A program made the position numbers and the translations under genes. DNA of 64,000 nt, taken from positions 744,001 to 808,000 of the forward strand of contig NZ_CP019428.1 in the NCBI RefSeq assembly GCF_009834565.1, given 5' to 3'. The stretch is from Pseudomonas sp. R76. GTDB lineage: Bacteria > Pseudomonadota > Gammaproteobacteria > Pseudomonadales > Pseudomonadaceae. The notes under the pieces are model-generated. The model saw only the letters and a program-made list of their open reading frames with translations. It was not told the origin of the DNA and did not search any database. This document shows positions 28,387 through 38,685 of the stretch, piece after piece (position 1 is the first letter of the stretch; each line of letters opens with the position of its first letter).

Positions 28387-29994
28387 TCAGTGGCGGAAGT
28401 GGCGCATGCCGGTGAAGACCATGGCAATGCCGGCTTCGTCGGCTGCCGCGATCACTTCAGCATCACGCATCGAACCGCCCGGCTGGATCACGGCGGTCAC
28501 ACCGGCTTTCGCGGCATTGTCCAGGCCGTCACGGAACGGGAAGAACGCATCGGACGCCATCACCGAACCGGCGACCTGCAACCCGGCGTGTTCCGCCTTG
28601 ATCGCGGCGATACGCGCCGAGTTCACGCGGCTCATCTGGCCGGCGCCGACACCGATGGTCTGGCGGTTCTTGGCGTAGACGATAGCGTTGGATTTAACGT
28701 ACTTGGCGACTTTCCAGGCGAAGATCAGGTCGTTGATTTCCTGCTCGGTCGGCGCGCGCTTGGTCACGACTTTGAGGTCTTCGCTGCCGATCATGCCGAT
28801 GTCGCGGCTCTGTACCAGCAGGCCGCCGTTGACGCGCTTGTAGTCCCAGGCAGCTGCGCGGTCAGCCGACCACTCGCCGCAGGCCAGCAGGCGCACGTTG
28901 GCTTTGGCGGCCACGATGGCGCGGGCTTCTTCACTCACGCTTGGGGCGATGATCACTTCAACGAACTGACGCTCAACGATCGCCTTGGCGGTCTCGGCGT
29001 CCAGTTCACGGTTGAAGGCGATGATGCCGCCGAACGCGGATTCGGTGTCGGTGGCGTAGGCCAGTTCGTACGCCTGGCGGATGCCGCCTTCTGCGTCCGG
29101 GCTCACGGCCACGCCGCACGGGTTGGCGTGCTTGACGATCACGCAGGCTGGCTTGACGAAGCTCTTCACACATTCCAGCGCGGCGTCGGTGTCGGCCACG
29201 TTGTTGTAGGACAGCTCTTTGCCTTGCAGCTGGGTCGCGGTGGCGATGCCGACTTCGGCCGGTTTGGCTTCCACGTAGAACGCCGCGCTCTGGTGCGGGT
29301 TCTCGCCGTAGCGCATTTCCTGGGCCTTGATGAACTGGCTGTTGAAGGTGCGCGGGAACTGGCTGCGACCGGAGGTCGAGAGGGTTTCAGCGGCCTGGTT
29401 CACGGTGCCCATGTAGTTGGCGATCATGCCGTCATAGGCGGCAGTGTGTTCGAACGCCTTGAGCATCAGGTCAAAGCGCTGGGCGTAGGTCAGGCCACCG
29501 GCTTTCAGGCTTTCAAGCACGTTGGCGTAGTCGCTGGCGTTCACCACGATGGCTACGTCTTTGTGGTTTTTGGCTGCCGAGCGAACCATGGTCGGGCCGC
29601 CGATATCGATGTTTTCGATGGCGGTCGGCAGGTCGCAGCCTGGCTTGTTGATGGTGGCTTCGAACGGGTAGAGGTTAACGGCCACCAGGTCGATCGGCTT
29701 GATGCCGTGCTCGCTCATGATGGCGTCGTCGATACCGCGACGGCCGAGGATACCGCCGTGGATTTTCGGGTGCAGGGTCTTGACCCGACCGTCCATCATT
29801 TCTGCGAAACCGGTGTAGTCCGCGACTTCTACTGCGGCCACGCCGTTGTCCTGCAGCAGTTTGAAGGTCCCGCCTGTGGAGAGGATTTCCACGCCAAGGG
29901 CTTCCAGTTCCCGGGCAAATTCGAGGATCCCGGTCTTGTCGGAGACACTGATCAAGGCGCGGCGGATCGGCAGGCGGGTGGTCTGGTCGGTCAT
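28387..29994 (-). CDS. purH: Bifunctional AICAR transformylase/IMP cyclohydrolase PurH
   Basis: A 535-residue enzyme that catalyses the last two steps of IMP synthesis. ATG 29994 ([20 protein letters not shown]) is chosen because it matches the usual Pseudomonas start and has GGAA upstream; two in-frame starts lie a few codons earlier. The N-terminal MGS-like cyclohydrolase domain carries [28 protein letters not shown] and [18 protein letters not shown]. The transformylase half has [13 protein letters not shown] and [13 protein letters not shown], holding the catalytic Lys-His pair, and ends FTGMRHFRH. It is downstream of fis, behind a terminator-like hairpin. Confidence 0.97.
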   Translation of the reverse strand: MTDQTTRLPIRRALISVSDKTGILEFARELEALGVEILSTGGTFKLLQDNGVAAVEVADYTGFAEMMDGRVKTLHPKIHGGILGRRGIDDAIMSEHGIKPIDLVAVNLYPFEATINKPGCDLPTAIENIDIGGPTMVRSAAKNHKDVAIVVNASDYANVLESLKAGGLTYAQRFDLMLKAFEHTAAYDGMIANYMGTVNQAAETLSTSGRSQFPRTFNSQFIKAQEMRYGENPHQSAAFYVEAKPAEVGIATATQLQGKELSYNNVADTDAALECVKSFVKPACVIVKHANPCGVAVSPDAEGGIRQAYELAYATDTESAFGGIIAFNRELDAETAKAIVERQFVEVIIAPSVSEEARAIVAAKANVRLLACGEWSADRAAAWDYKRVNGGLLVQSRDIGMIGSEDLKVVTKRAPTEQEINDLIFAWKVAKYVKSNAIVYAKNRQTIGVGAGQMSRVNSARIAAIKAEHAGLQVAGSVMASDAFFPFRDGLDNAAKAGVTAVIQPGGSMRDAEVIAAADEAGIAMVFTGMRHFRH

Positions 29995-30024
29995 TTCAAT
30001 TTCCATCAAAAGCAAAGGAGTCAG

Positions 30025-30060
30025 CAAAAAAGGCGACCGTTTTTACGCGGGCGCCTTTCT
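30025..30060 (-). terminator. Terminator-like hairpin after fis
   Basis: On the minus strand, AAAGGCG and CGCCTTT arms with a 16-base loop are followed by a run of T residues, 15 bases after the fis stop codon. The purH start codon lies only about 30 bases beyond. Confidence 0.72.
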
Positions 30061-30075
30061 GGTTTGATTGAATGC

Positions 30076-30396
30076 TTACAGCAAATCGTACTGCTTGAGC
30101 TTTTTGCGCAAGGTGCCACGGTTGAGGCCCAGCAGCTCACTGGCTTTGGTCTGGTTGCCCTTGACGTAGTTCATCACGCTTTCGAGCAAGGGCGCCTCGA
30201 CTTCGGAGAGCACCAGGTTGTACACGTCCGTGACGGAAGCGCCCTCAAGGTGGGCGAAATAATTGTGCAGCGCCTTCTCGACACTCCCGCGAAGGGTCTG
30301 GCCTTCTTCGCTCGGCGTGTTGAGGTGCTGTTTCAAATTGACGTTGTCGCTCACGGGTGTTGTTCCACTCACTAAAGTCTCGGTCATCATCGTCAT
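30076..30396 (-). CDS. fis: DNA-binding protein Fis
   Basis: A 106-residue nucleoid-associated protein that bends DNA and adjusts rRNA and virulence gene expression with growth rate. The N-terminal flexible beta-hairpin region is followed by the helical dimer core [18 protein letters not shown] and the C-terminal helix-turn-helix [20 protein letters not shown], almost identical to Fis proteins of other gammaproteobacteria. The start ATG overlaps the dusB stop by four bases, the conserved dusB-fis operon arrangement. Confidence 0.96.
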   Translation of the reverse strand: MTMMTETLVSGTTPVSDNVNLKQHLNTPSEEGQTLRGSVEKALHNYFAHLEGASVTDVYNLVLSEVEAPLLESVMNYVKGNQTKASELLGLNRGTLRKKLKQYDLL

Positions 30397-31406
30397 GCGG
30401 CCACCCCCTCTCCGTCCCCTGTCCCCAGGCTCTTGTAACGCTCGCTGAAAAACTCACGAACGTTGGCGCACTGTGCTTCCGTATCATCCAAACGATTGAA
30501 GTGGGCGCGAAACTCCCTGGCGCCCGGCAAGGTTGCGAGATACCAGCCGACATGCTTGCGAGCAATGCGTACTCCCATCACGTCCCCATAGAAGGCGTGC
30601 AGGGCGGCCAGATGCTCTAGCAGAATACGTTCCACCTCGATCAACTCCGGTGCCGGCAAGACTTCGCCGGTACGCAGAAAATGCTCGATCTCACGAAAAA
30701 TCCACGGTCGCCCTTGAGCGGCCCGGCCAATCAACAAGCCATCGGCGCCGGTTGCGTGCAGCACGCGCCGGGCTTTCTCGGCTGAGTCGATGTCGCCATT
30801 GGCAAAGACCGGCATCGACACCGCCTGCTTGATCGCGGCAATGGTGTCGTACTCGGCTTCACCGGTGTAAAGGTCGGCGCGGGTGCGGCCATGCACCGCC
30901 AGCGCTGTAATTCCTGCCTGTTCGGCGATCTTCGCAACCGTCAGGCCGTTCTTGTTGTCCCGGTCCCAGCCGGTACGAATCTTCAGGGTGACCGGCACAT
31001 CGACTGCGGCGACAACGGCCTGCAGGATCTCGGCTACCAATTGCTCATCTTTCAACAGCGCGGAACCGGCGGCCTTGTTGCAGACCTTCTTGGCCGGGCA
31101 GCCCATGTTGATGTCGATGATCTGTGCGCCCAACTCCACGTTGGCCCGGGCCGCATCCGCCAGCATCTGTGCATCACCACCGGCGATCTGTACCGAGCGG
31201 GGCTCGGGATCACCTTCGTGGATCATGCGCATCCGCGATTTGCGGGTGTTCCACAAGCTCATGTCGCTGGTGACCATTTCAGAGACTACTAGACCCGCGC
31301 CCAAACGCTTGCACAGCTGACGAAAGGGCTGGTCGGTGACGCCCGCCATCGGGGCGAGGATCAAGCCGTTTTGCAATGTGTATGGGCCGATGCGTACCGC
31401 CGACAT
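30393..31406 (-). CDS. dusB: tRNA-dihydrouridine synthase DusB
   Basis: A 337-residue FMN-dependent enzyme that reduces uridines in the tRNA D-loop. Visible motifs are [19 protein letters not shown] near the start, [22 protein letters not shown] with the catalytic Cys near residue 100, [18 protein letters not shown], and the flavin-binding [10 protein letters not shown] and [18 protein letters not shown]. Length and order are normal. The ATG has GGAAG upstream. It is the first gene of the dusB-fis operon. Confidence 0.96.
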   Translation of the reverse strand: MSAVRIGPYTLQNGLILAPMAGVTDQPFRQLCKRLGAGLVVSEMVTSDMSLWNTRKSRMRMIHEGDPEPRSVQIAGGDAQMLADAARANVELGAQIIDINMGCPAKKVCNKAAGSALLKDEQLVAEILQAVVAAVDVPVTLKIRTGWDRDNKNGLTVAKIAEQAGITALAVHGRTRADLYTGEAEYDTIAAIKQAVSMPVFANGDIDSAEKARRVLHATGADGLLIGRAAQGRPWIFREIEHFLRTGEVLPAPELIEVERILLEHLAALHAFYGDVMGVRIARKHVGWYLATLPGAREFRAHFNRLDDTEAQCANVREFFSERYKSLGTGDGEGVAA

Positions 31407-31591
31407 AGGACTTCCCTGTTGTGGGGCCGGATCATTAGAGTTCGAAAAAGGGTTGGCATGATACCCGCTCTCGATGACTGGATAAAGGCTGAATTGGATA
31501 AAATCTGAACAGTTATTTCTTTATCGCCGCCGGTTTGGTTGCGCAGCGTCAAGTCAATAATCTGCCGTCAAACCTCGACGCACGTGTTGTT

Positions 31592-32851
31592 TCACTCGGG
31601 CGAGTGAAAGCTCAGGCTGTAATTCACGGCTTTGCTACCTGGGTCGAGGATGTCCAGGGAGATATGGATCGGTGTCTGCGAAGGCATTTCGCTCACCCCG
31701 GCCAGCTCGCCGCTGAGGTATTCGGCCGGTTTGAAGCGACGACTGGCAATCAGGCTGCCGTTCAAGTCGGCAAAGCGCAGCTCCAGCAGCGGGAACGGCT
31801 GGGTGAACGTTGCACGGTTATAAATGATCGCGTCCACCACCAGCGCCCCGGCGAACTCCGGGTTGCTGCGTACCACCAGGTTGCTGCTCTTGATGTGGGC
31901 GATATCGACCCGTGATGGCACGGTGCAGCCCAGGGTTGGACACAGCTGCTGGAACCACGGTCGATAGGCGTCCTGGCGGGCCAGGTCGTCGAATTGGTAG
32001 GCGATGTACTGGCCTGCGAGGCCGGCAGCGGCCAATAAGACCAGGATTATCCAGATAAGGCGGCGGCCCCAGCTTGGCGGGCGTTTTTGCGCGTAAAGAT
32101 GCAGCGGGTCGTCTTCCAGGTCCTGGAGCACGTCATCGTGAATGCTGGCTTCGGGGCGCGGGCGCTTGCGACGGGGTTTAGGGGGGACTTGCGGTTCCGG
32201 CTCGTCCAGGGGCTCGGTCACGGGCGTGAGCGGCGGGTCGAGATCGTCGTCGTCATCGTCAGGGGCTGAGCGCAGTGGTGGCTCTTCGTCGATATCGCCG
32301 GTGTGAAACGACATGGACGGCTCGGTGCGCTGCTTGGTCGCAGGCGCCTTGGGCGGTTCAGGTTCGTCTTGCGCTGCTTGGGCGCGTTCCTCAGGCGGTT
32401 CGCTGAACAGGCTGGCGGCCCATTTTTCTTCCTCGGCCTTGACGCTGACGCGACTGGCACTAAGGGCGTCCTCCGGTTGCCGACGGTCAGCGTTCGCCTG
32501 GCGGCGCTCCGCACTCATCGGCTGAGTGTGCTGAATCTCGCGGCGCTCAAGTTTGGCCAGCTCTTCGTCCAGGTCCAGGTTGTCCAGGTCCAGCTCTTCG
32601 GCGGTCCACTGTTTCTGGCTGATAGCGCGTGGCGCCTCAACAATGGGTTCAATTGCTTCTTCAGCGCCGGCCGGCTTTTGCGCAGCTGGCGCCGATGCGT
32701 TGGCGCGCTGCTCCAGCAGTTGGCGCACCGCGTTGAACACCTGCAGGCATGAGCCGCAGCGCACAACGCCACGGGCCACGTTCAATTGAGCATGGCTGAC
32801 GCGAAAGCGCGCTTGGCAATGTGGGCACTGGGTGACGAAACTGTCGGTCAT
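31592..32851 (-). CDS. MJ0042-type zinc-ribbon, DUF3426 membrane protein
   Basis: A 419-residue protein starting at MTDSFVTQCPHC (ATG 32851). The N-terminal zinc ribbon has CPHC and CGSC pairs (residues 9-12 and 32-35) with RFRVSHAQL between, the MJ0042 pattern. Residues 60-250 are a low-complexity acidic/proline-rich linker. One transmembrane helix follows (LIWIILVLLAAAGLAGQYIAY), then a C-terminal DUF3426 domain of about 150 residues outside the membrane (SNLVVRSNPEFAGALVVDA). Function is unknown. The gene ends next to dusB and lies downstream of prmA, so it may be cotranscribed with prmA. Confidence 0.88.
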   Translation of the reverse strand: MTDSFVTQCPHCQARFRVSHAQLNVARGVVRCGSCLQVFNAVRQLLEQRANASAPAAQKPAGAEEAIEPIVEAPRAISQKQWTAEELDLDNLDLDEELAKLERREIQHTQPMSAERRQANADRRQPEDALSASRVSVKAEEEKWAASLFSEPPEERAQAAQDEPEPPKAPATKQRTEPSMSFHTGDIDEEPPLRSAPDDDDDDLDPPLTPVTEPLDEPEPQVPPKPRRKRPRPEASIHDDVLQDLEDDPLHLYAQKRPPSWGRRLIWIILVLLAAAGLAGQYIAYQFDDLARQDAYRPWFQQLCPTLGCTVPSRVDIAHIKSSNLVVRSNPEFAGALVVDAIIYNRATFTQPFPLLELRFADLNGSLIASRRFKPAEYLSGELAGVSEMPSQTPIHISLDILDPGSKAVNYSLSFHSPE

Positions 32852-32881
32852 GCGGCCATCCGATTCAGGCAAGCGCTCATT

Positions 32882-33760
32882 CTAGCGCCGACGACCACTG
32901 ATGCGTACCCAGCCATCGCGGTTGGCGATCGGGTCCAGCTCGAAATCCTTGGCGTAGGCCGCCGCCACGTCTTCACCTTGCTCGGCGAGGATGCCCGACA
33001 GTGCCAGGCGGCCGCCCGACTTGACCAGGCTCGACAGTTGCGGCGCCAAAGAAACCAGCGGCCCGGCGAGGATATTGGCAACCAGCACATCAGCCTGCAC
33101 CTGGGGCAATTGCTCCGGCAGGTACAGTGGGAATTTGCCTTCAGGAATGTTGTTGCGCCCGGCGTTATCGCGGGAGGCTTCCAGCGCTTGCACGTCGATG
33201 TCGGTGCCGACGGCTTCCTTGGCGCCCAGCAGCAGGGCGGCAATCGCCAGGATCCCCGAGCCGCAGCCGAAGTCCAGCACGTTGCAGTCGGTCAGGTCCT
33301 GGCCGTCCAGCCATTCCAGGCACAGCGCGGTGGTGGGGTGGGTGCCGGTGCCGAACGCCAGGCCCGGGTCGAGCAGCAGGTTGACGGCATCCGGCTCAGG
33401 CGCGGCGTGCCAGCTTGGCACGATCCACAGGCGCTGGCCGAAACGCATTGGTTGGAAGTTGTCCATCCAGCTGCGTTCCCAGTCCTGGTCTTCGATCACT
33501 TCGCTGTGGTGCTCGGGCAGCGGGCTGCCGGTGAGCAGTTCCATATGGGCCAGCACGGCGGCGGCATCGGTGCCGTCTTCGAACAGGGCCAGCAGGTGGG
33601 TGTGAGACCACAGCGGGGTGGTGTTGAGTTCCGGTTCGAAGATCGGTTGGTCTTCGGCGTCCATGAACGTCACCGAGACAGCGCCCACTTCGAGGAAAGC
33701 GTCTTCGTAGGTTTCGGCTTGTTCTGGGCTGATGGCGAGACGGACTTGCAGCCAAGGCAT
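32882..33760 (-). CDS. prmA: Ribosomal protein L11 methyltransferase PrmA
   Basis: The 292-residue enzyme trimethylates ribosomal protein L11. ATG 33760 ([11 protein letters not shown]) is the usual family start; a start three codons earlier is also open. The N-terminal substrate-recognition domain is followed by the SAM site, with [20 protein letters not shown] near residue 135, [21 protein letters not shown] near 160 and VANILAGPL near residue 225, all diagnostic of PrmA. It precedes the DUF3426 gene and follows accC after a REP and a terminator. Confidence 0.96.
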   Translation of the reverse strand: MPWLQVRLAISPEQAETYEDAFLEVGAVSVTFMDAEDQPIFEPELNTTPLWSHTHLLALFEDGTDAAAVLAHMELLTGSPLPEHHSEVIEDQDWERSWMDNFQPMRFGQRLWIVPSWHAAPEPDAVNLLLDPGLAFGTGTHPTTALCLEWLDGQDLTDCNVLDFGCGSGILAIAALLLGAKEAVGTDIDVQALEASRDNAGRNNIPEGKFPLYLPEQLPQVQADVLVANILAGPLVSLAPQLSSLVKSGGRLALSGILAEQGEDVAAAYAKDFELDPIANRDGWVRISGRRR

Positions 33761-33889
33761 GGCGGGCACCTTTGAAAAAAATGAGTGTGCAGCGGGGAGG
33801 GGCTGCGAAAGGGCGCAAGTTTACGCGAGCGGCGGGCATAAGACGACTGTACTGAATGCACGCGCAGTCCAAATTTAGGAAAGGTTCAT

Positions 33890-33974
33890 GTGGGAGCCGG
33901 GCTTGCCCGCGATGCAGGCGCCTCGGTCTTGCCTGGGGGCGCGGCGACGCTATCGCAGGCAAGCCAGCTCCCAC
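33890..33974. repeat. Mosaic REP doublet
   Basis: The left arm is GTGGGAGCCGGGCTTGCCCGCGA and the right arm is TCGCAGGCAAGCCAGCTCCCAC, so the arms belong to two different REP subtypes and do not pair perfectly. This element and the accC terminator fill most of the roughly 300 bases between accC and prmA; the prmA promoter must also lie there. Confidence 0.88.
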
Positions 33975-34023
33975 AAAAGCCGGCACCCACTGAATTTTGT
34001 GGGGGTGTGGATAGCCCAGAAAC

Positions 34024-34051
34024 AACAAAGCCGCCCGAAGGCGGCTTTGTT
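34024..34051 (-). terminator. Rho-independent terminator of accBC
   Basis: Perfect 12-base arms AACAAAGCCGCC and GGCGGCTTTGTT enclose a CGAA tetraloop, 15 bases after the accC stop. On the minus strand the 3' side is followed by a short T-rich stretch. Confidence 0.85.
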
Positions 34052-34065
34052 GGGTGGAGCACTTA

Positions 34066-35424
34066 CTAGTTGGCCAACTTGTGTTCCAGGTAGTGAATGT
34101 TCACACCACCTTCGCAGAAGCCTTCATCGCGAACCAGATCCCGGTGCAGCGGGATGTTGGTCTTGATGCCGTCAACCACGATTTCGTCCAGGGCGTTACG
34201 CATACGGGCCATGGCCTCGTCGCGGGTGGCGCCCCAGGTGATCAGCTTGCCGATCAACGAGTCGTAGTTGGACGGAACCTTGTAGCCGCTGTACAGGTGC
34301 GAATCCACACGTACGCCGTTGCCGCCGGGCGCGTGGAAATGCTTGACCAGGCCAGGGCTTGGGATAAAGGTTTTCGGGTCTTCGGCGTTGATCCGGCACT
34401 CCAGGGAGTGGCCGTGGATCTTCACGTCGTCCTGGGTGAAGGACAGCACATTGCCGGCGGCGATGCTGAGCATCTCCTTGACGATGTCGATACCGGTGAC
34501 CATCTCGGATACCGGGTGCTCTACTTGCACACGAGTGTTCATCTCGATGAAGTAGAAACGGCCGTTCTCGTAGAGGAACTCGAACGTACCGGCGCCACGG
34601 TAGTTGATGTCGATGCACGCCTTGACGCAGCGAGCCAGCACTTCCTGGCGCGCGGTTTCATCCAGGCCTGGTGCCGGTGCTTCTTCCAGTACCTTCTGGT
34701 GACGACGTTGCAGCGAGCAATCGCGGTCGCCCAGGTGGATGGCGTGGCCCTGGCCGTCGGACAGCACCTGCACTTCCACGTGACGTGGGTTGGTCAGGTA
34801 CTTTTCCAGGTAGACCATCGGGTTGCCGAACCAGGCAGCCGCTTCGGAGCGGGTCTGCTTGGCGGCTTCGATCAGCTCTTCTTCCTTGTGCACCACACGC
34901 ATGCCACGACCACCACCGCCACCGGCGGCCTTGATGATCACCGGGTAGCCGACTTCGCGACCAATGCGCAGAGCGGTTTCCTCGTCTTCAGGCAGCGGGC
35001 CGTCGGAACCTGGAACGGTTGGCACGCCGGCTCCGATCATCGCGTCCTTGGCCGATACCTTGTCGCCCATCAGGCGAATGGTTTCGGCTTTCGGGCCGAT
35101 GAAGGCGAACCCGGATTTTTCCACCTGTTCGGCGAAATCGGCGTTTTCCGCAAGGAAGCCGTAGCCTGGGTGAATGCCATCAGCACCGGTCACTTCAGCG
35201 GCCGCGATGATGTTGGAGACTTTCAGGTACGAGTTGGTCGCCAGTGGCGGGCCGATGCAGATGCTCTCGTCCGCCAGTTTCACGTGCATCAGTTCGGTAT
35301 CGGCCGTCGAGTAAACAGCGACGGTCTTGATGCCCTCTTCCTTACAGGCGCGCAGGATCCGCAGCGCGATCTCGCCGCGGTTGGCGATCAGGACTTTTTG
35401 CAGTTTCTTCGCAGGTTTCAACAT
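34066..35424 (-). CDS. accC: Acetyl-CoA carboxylase, biotin carboxylase subunit AccC
   Basis: A 452-residue ATP-grasp enzyme that carboxylates the biotin on AccB, the first half-reaction of malonyl-CoA formation. ATG 35424 ([20 protein letters not shown]) has GGAG upstream; the earlier in-frame start overlaps accB and is not needed. Motifs are [30 protein letters not shown], the glycine-rich ATP lid [14 protein letters not shown] near residue 160, [13 protein letters not shown], and [12 protein letters not shown] with the catalytic Arg. It starts 18 bases after accB. Confidence 0.97.
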   Translation of the reverse strand: MLKPAKKLQKVLIANRGEIALRILRACKEEGIKTVAVYSTADTELMHVKLADESICIGPPLATNSYLKVSNIIAAAEVTGADGIHPGYGFLAENADFAEQVEKSGFAFIGPKAETIRLMGDKVSAKDAMIGAGVPTVPGSDGPLPEDEETALRIGREVGYPVIIKAAGGGGGRGMRVVHKEEELIEAAKQTRSEAAAWFGNPMVYLEKYLTNPRHVEVQVLSDGQGHAIHLGDRDCSLQRRHQKVLEEAPAPGLDETARQEVLARCVKACIDINYRGAGTFEFLYENGRFYFIEMNTRVQVEHPVSEMVTGIDIVKEMLSIAAGNVLSFTQDDVKIHGHSLECRINAEDPKTFIPSPGLVKHFHAPGGNGVRVDSHLYSGYKVPSNYDSLIGKLITWGATRDEAMARMRNALDEIVVDGIKTNIPLHRDLVRDEGFCEGGVNIHYLEHKLAN

Positions 35425-35441
35425 CGAAGGTGCTCCGCGGT

Positions 35442-35906
35442 TCAAACGATGGTGAACAGCGGCTGGTCGTACTCAACCGGCTGACCGTTTTCTACCAGGA
35501 TGGATTCGATGACGCCGGCTTTTTCAGCGGTGATGTGGTTCATCATCTTCATCGCTTCAACGATGCAGATGGTGTCGCCCACTTTCACAGTCTTGCCGAC
35601 TTCAACGAAGGCTGGCGAGGTCGGTGCCGGGGTGCGGTAGAACGTACCGACCATTGGCGACTTGACCACGAAGCCGTTCAGTGCAGGCGCAGCCGGTGCT
35701 GCAGGCGCTGCGGCAGCAGCAAGTGCGGCGGCCGGAGCAGCAGCGGCTGGAGCCGGTGCTTGCATTTGCGGTGCGTAGAACTGTTGGGCTGGGGTTTTGC
35801 TGTGACGGCTGATCCGTACGGACTCTTCGCCTTCCTTGATTTCCAGCTCGTCGATACCGGATTCTTCCAGCAGTTCGATCAGTTTCTTAACTTTACGGAT
35901 ATCCAT
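35442..35906 (-). CDS. accB: Biotin carboxyl carrier protein AccB
   Basis: 154 residues. The N-terminal dimerisation part is [20 protein letters not shown]; an Ala/Pro-rich flexible linker spans about residues 45-75; the C-terminal biotinyl domain has [18 protein letters not shown] (with the thumb) and [11 protein letters not shown], whose Lys carries biotin. GGGAG lies upstream of the ATG. It is cotranscribed with accC and probably with aroQ, 25 bases upstream on the same strand. Confidence 0.97.
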   Translation of the reverse strand: MDIRKVKKLIELLEESGIDELEIKEGEESVRISRHSKTPAQQFYAPQMQAPAPAAAAPAAALAAAAAPAAPAAPALNGFVVKSPMVGTFYRTPAPTSPAFVEVGKTVKVGDTICIVEAMKMMNHITAEKAGVIESILVENGQPVEYDQPLFTIV

Positions 35907-35930
35907 GAATCATCAACTCCCAAGGGTCGG

Positions 35931-36386
35931 TCAGGGGCGCTTGGCCGGTTGTTCAAGCTGTTCCAGGGCGGCCTCCAGGGCCAGTCGGTAACCGCTGGCG
36001 CCAAGGCCGCAGATCACTCCTACCGCTACGTCGGAGAAGTAAGAGTGATGGCGGAAAGGTTCGCGTTTGTGCACGTTCGACAAATGCACTTCGATAAATG
36101 GGATGCTCACCGCCAGCAGCGCGTCACGTAATGCAACACTCGTGTGCGTAAAAGCGGCGGGATTGATCAGAATAAAGTCCACGCCTTCGCTGCGCGCGGC
36201 ATGGATGCGATCAATCAATTCGTACTCGGCATTACTTTGCAGGTAGAGCAAATGGTGGCCGGCTTCACGTGCCCGTCGTTCCAGATCGAGGTTGATCTGA
36301 TCGAGGGTGACTGCCCCGTAGACGCCCGGTTCACGGGTGCCGAGCAGGTTCAGGTTGGGTCCGTGAAGAACCAGTAAGGTCGCCAT
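35931..36386 (-). CDS. aroQ: Type II 3-dehydroquinate dehydratase AroQ
   Basis: The 151-residue dodecameric enzyme performs step three of the shikimate pathway. It has [21 protein letters not shown] with the catalytic Tyr and the lid Arg, [30 protein letters not shown], and [17 protein letters not shown] with the general-base His. Start ATG 36386 has AAGGAA at good spacing. The aroQ-accB-accC order is conserved across gammaproteobacteria. Confidence 0.97.
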   Translation of the reverse strand: MATLLVLHGPNLNLLGTREPGVYGAVTLDQINLDLERRAREAGHHLLYLQSNAEYELIDRIHAARSEGVDFILINPAAFTHTSVALRDALLAVSIPFIEVHLSNVHKREPFRHHSYFSDVAVGVICGLGASGYRLALEAALEQLEQPAKRP

Positions 36387-36566
36387 CGGCTGTTCCTTGT
36401 TATTGATGTGGGTACGGCAGAACCCGGCGACTATGCCGCAAAGCCTTTGTGACTGTCCAGTTCTATGCAGTAGGCAGCACGATTAGCGAGGATTGCGCAA
36501 AATTTGTGACTGGGGCTTGAATTCCGGTCATTGGTAGCACGGTCCTGAAATCGGCGCGGATCTAAT

Positions 36567-36640
36567 GTGGGAGCTGGCTTGCCTGCGATAGCGCTATGCC
36601 TGTGCAAGACGGGCCAGCTGATCGGCAAGCCAGCTCCCAC
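36567..36640. repeat. REP doublet with degenerate right arm
   Basis: The left arm GTGGGAGCTGGCTTGCC-TGCGATAG is complete. The right arm keeps GGCAAGCCAGCTCCCAC but has GCTGATC where TATCGCA is expected. The element sits between the chemoreceptor stop and aroQ in a gene-free stretch of 284 bases; nothing else was recognised there. Confidence 0.85.
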
Positions 36641-36670
36641 ATTTTGAACTCCACATGGCTGCAGAGTAGG

Positions 36671-38632
36671 TCAAACCCGGAACGCCTGCACCGCCGTATT
36701 AAGCTGCCCACCCAGCACCAACAGATGCTCTCCCTGGCGACGGCCCTGGCCAATACGCAGCAAATTATCCTCACCCAACTGGTGAATCCGCTCGCTGTTG
36801 TCGCGAATCTCACTGACGGCGCCACTCTGCTGCGCGGTCACATCGGCGATGCGCACTGCCGTGTCGGAAATCGTCTGGATCGCGCCGACAATTTCATCCA
36901 AGGCACCGTCGGCCGCCTGGGCTTGCTGGGCGGTAGCTTCGGCGTGCTCGACCTGCGCGCGCATGCCTTGCACCGATTGGTGGGCGGCGGTTTGCAGGCC
37001 GGCGATCAGGCTCTGGATTTCAGCGGTGGCGCCGGCGGTGCGTTGGGCCAGCGAACGCACCTCATCGGCGACCACCGCAAACCCGCGCCCGGCTTCACCG
37101 GCACGTGCGGCTTCGATGGCGGCGTTCAGCGCGAGCAGGTTGGTCTGGTCGGCAATCGCGCGAATCACCGTCAGCACGCCGCCGATGGTGGCGGATTCCT
37201 CGGCGAGTTTTTCGATCATCTGGGCGTTTTGCTGCACTTCACCCACCAAGGCATGCAGCCCGGTCAGGCTCAGGCCGATCACCCGCTGGCCCTGTTCCAC
37301 GGCCTGGCCTGCACTGCGGCTGGCACCGGCGGCCTGGCTGGCATCACCGGCCACTTGCTGAATGGTCGCTTCCAGTTCACCCAGCGAATTACGGATCTGC
37401 GCGGTGTCCCCGGCCTGGCGCTCGGCCCCGTCGTGCAGGCCACTGCTTAGCTCTGCGAGGGCGCGGCTGCTGCCGGCGACTTCTTCGGCGTTGCCGCGAA
37501 TGGTGCCGACCAGATCGACCAGGTAAGCGCGCAAGCGGTTAAGCGAGGCTTCGATATCGTGCAGTTCGCGGTTGGTCTTGCCCAGCGCAATCGGCTGGCT
37601 GAAGTCGCCTTCGGCCCAGGTCGACAAGGCCGGGGCCAAGTTGGTCAATACGCGCGCCAGGCGCCGTTGCAGGGTGTCGATCAGCAGCGCAATCAACAGG
37701 ATCAGGCCGATCATCACGCCCTGCATCAGGCGCACTTCGCCCTGGATCTTGCCGTGCTGCGCGCGCACCACCGGCTCCAGGCCGGCGATGGCGTGCTGCA
37801 CGGCGGCGATTTTCACGTGGGTGCTGTCGGCCAGCGCGGTGCGTGTCTGGATTTGGTCGCGGGTGCGCTTGAGTTCGGCGGGGTAGCGGGTCAACAGGCT
37901 GTTGAGTTCACGCTTGAGGTCGACGCCGGTGTCCTGCACTTCAGCTTTTTCGCTGTTTTCCAGGCCCATCATGGCGGAAAAGTCGTCGGTGCTGGACTCG
38001 GTACTGGCCTTTACGCCCAGCAACGGCAGCTGTGCCAGCAGGTCGGCCTGGGCACGGATGCTGGCGACTTCGCGCTCCACCTCATCGGCCAATTCCGCGC
38101 GCCCGCTGCTGACCAGCTTGTCGCGGGCCAGGGACAGTTTGCCCAAGTGTTGGGCGGCGGCCAGCAGTGGCGGCAAGTAACGCGCGGCCTCCGGCGAGTT
38201 GACGCCCATGGCGTACTGGCTCAATTGCTCCAGGTTCGCACCCAGCTCACGTTCGGCTTGCAGCAACAGCGCTTGTGGGTCGCCCGCCAGTTTGCCGGCG
38301 GCGAGCAGGTCGGTTTTGCTGAAGGTGTCCAGGTCGACGAGGCTGGGGCGCAGGTTTTGCGCGAGGTCCGCCGGCAGTTCATCAACCTGCTGCAACAGCG
38401 CTTCCAGGCTCTGGCCGGCACTGCTCAAGCGCAAGGCGTCGCCGCTGGCGAGGTAGTCGTCGATGTTGCGCGCGGCCTGGTTCTGAAAGGTCTGCGACAG
38501 GCCGAGGTAGCGTTCCATCAGCAAATACGGGCGTTCCAGTGCCCGTTGCGACCACCACAACGTGGCCCCAAGGGCCAGGCACACGGCCACCAGAAGAAGG
38601 GTGTTCAGATTGGTCAGCAGCTTCAGGCGCAT
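36671..38632 (-). CDS. ctpL: Methyl-accepting chemotaxis protein (CtpL-like)
   Basis: A 653-residue chemoreceptor. ATG 38632 ([17 protein letters not shown]) is taken as start; a TTG four codons earlier is open. TM1 is near residues 5-27; a long helical periplasmic sensor region spans about residues 28-305; TM2 is [18 protein letters not shown], followed by HAMP and the cytoplasmic signalling domain with the conserved hairpin tip [21 protein letters not shown] and [18 protein letters not shown]. Length and neighbours (gcbA, aroQ) fit PA4844 CtpL, reported to sense phosphate and some aromatics. The ligand here is inferred only from that. The dipZ gene found beside ctpL in P. aeruginosa is absent. 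Confidence 0.85.
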   Translation of the reverse strand: MRLKLLTNLNTLLLVAVCLALGATLWWSQRALERPYLLMERYLGLSQTFQNQAARNIDDYLASGDALRLSSAGQSLEALLQQVDELPADLAQNLRPSLVDLDTFSKTDLLAAGKLAGDPQALLLQAERELGANLEQLSQYAMGVNSPEAARYLPPLLAAAQHLGKLSLARDKLVSSGRAELADEVEREVASIRAQADLLAQLPLLGVKASTESSTDDFSAMMGLENSEKAEVQDTGVDLKRELNSLLTRYPAELKRTRDQIQTRTALADSTHVKIAAVQHAIAGLEPVVRAQHGKIQGEVRLMQGVMIGLILLIALLIDTLQRRLARVLTNLAPALSTWAEGDFSQPIALGKTNRELHDIEASLNRLRAYLVDLVGTIRGNAEEVAGSSRALAELSSGLHDGAERQAGDTAQIRNSLGELEATIQQVAGDASQAAGASRSAGQAVEQGQRVIGLSLTGLHALVGEVQQNAQMIEKLAEESATIGGVLTVIRAIADQTNLLALNAAIEAARAGEAGRGFAVVADEVRSLAQRTAGATAEIQSLIAGLQTAAHQSVQGMRAQVEHAEATAQQAQAADGALDEIVGAIQTISDTAVRIADVTAQQSGAVSEIRDNSERIHQLGEDNLLRIGQGRRQGEHLLVLGGQLNTAVQAFRV

Positions 38633-38685
38633 GCGTGGTTTCAACCGACAGCAAAAGATAAGTGCCTGAAGTTATTGCGTTTGCG

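Noticed and set aside
27919..30375. Open frame of 818 codons on the plus strand
   Set aside because: Antisense to the end of purD, all of purH and most of fis; no signal peptide, domain or ribosome-binding site. The length reflects rarity of TTA, CTA and TCA codons in these genes.
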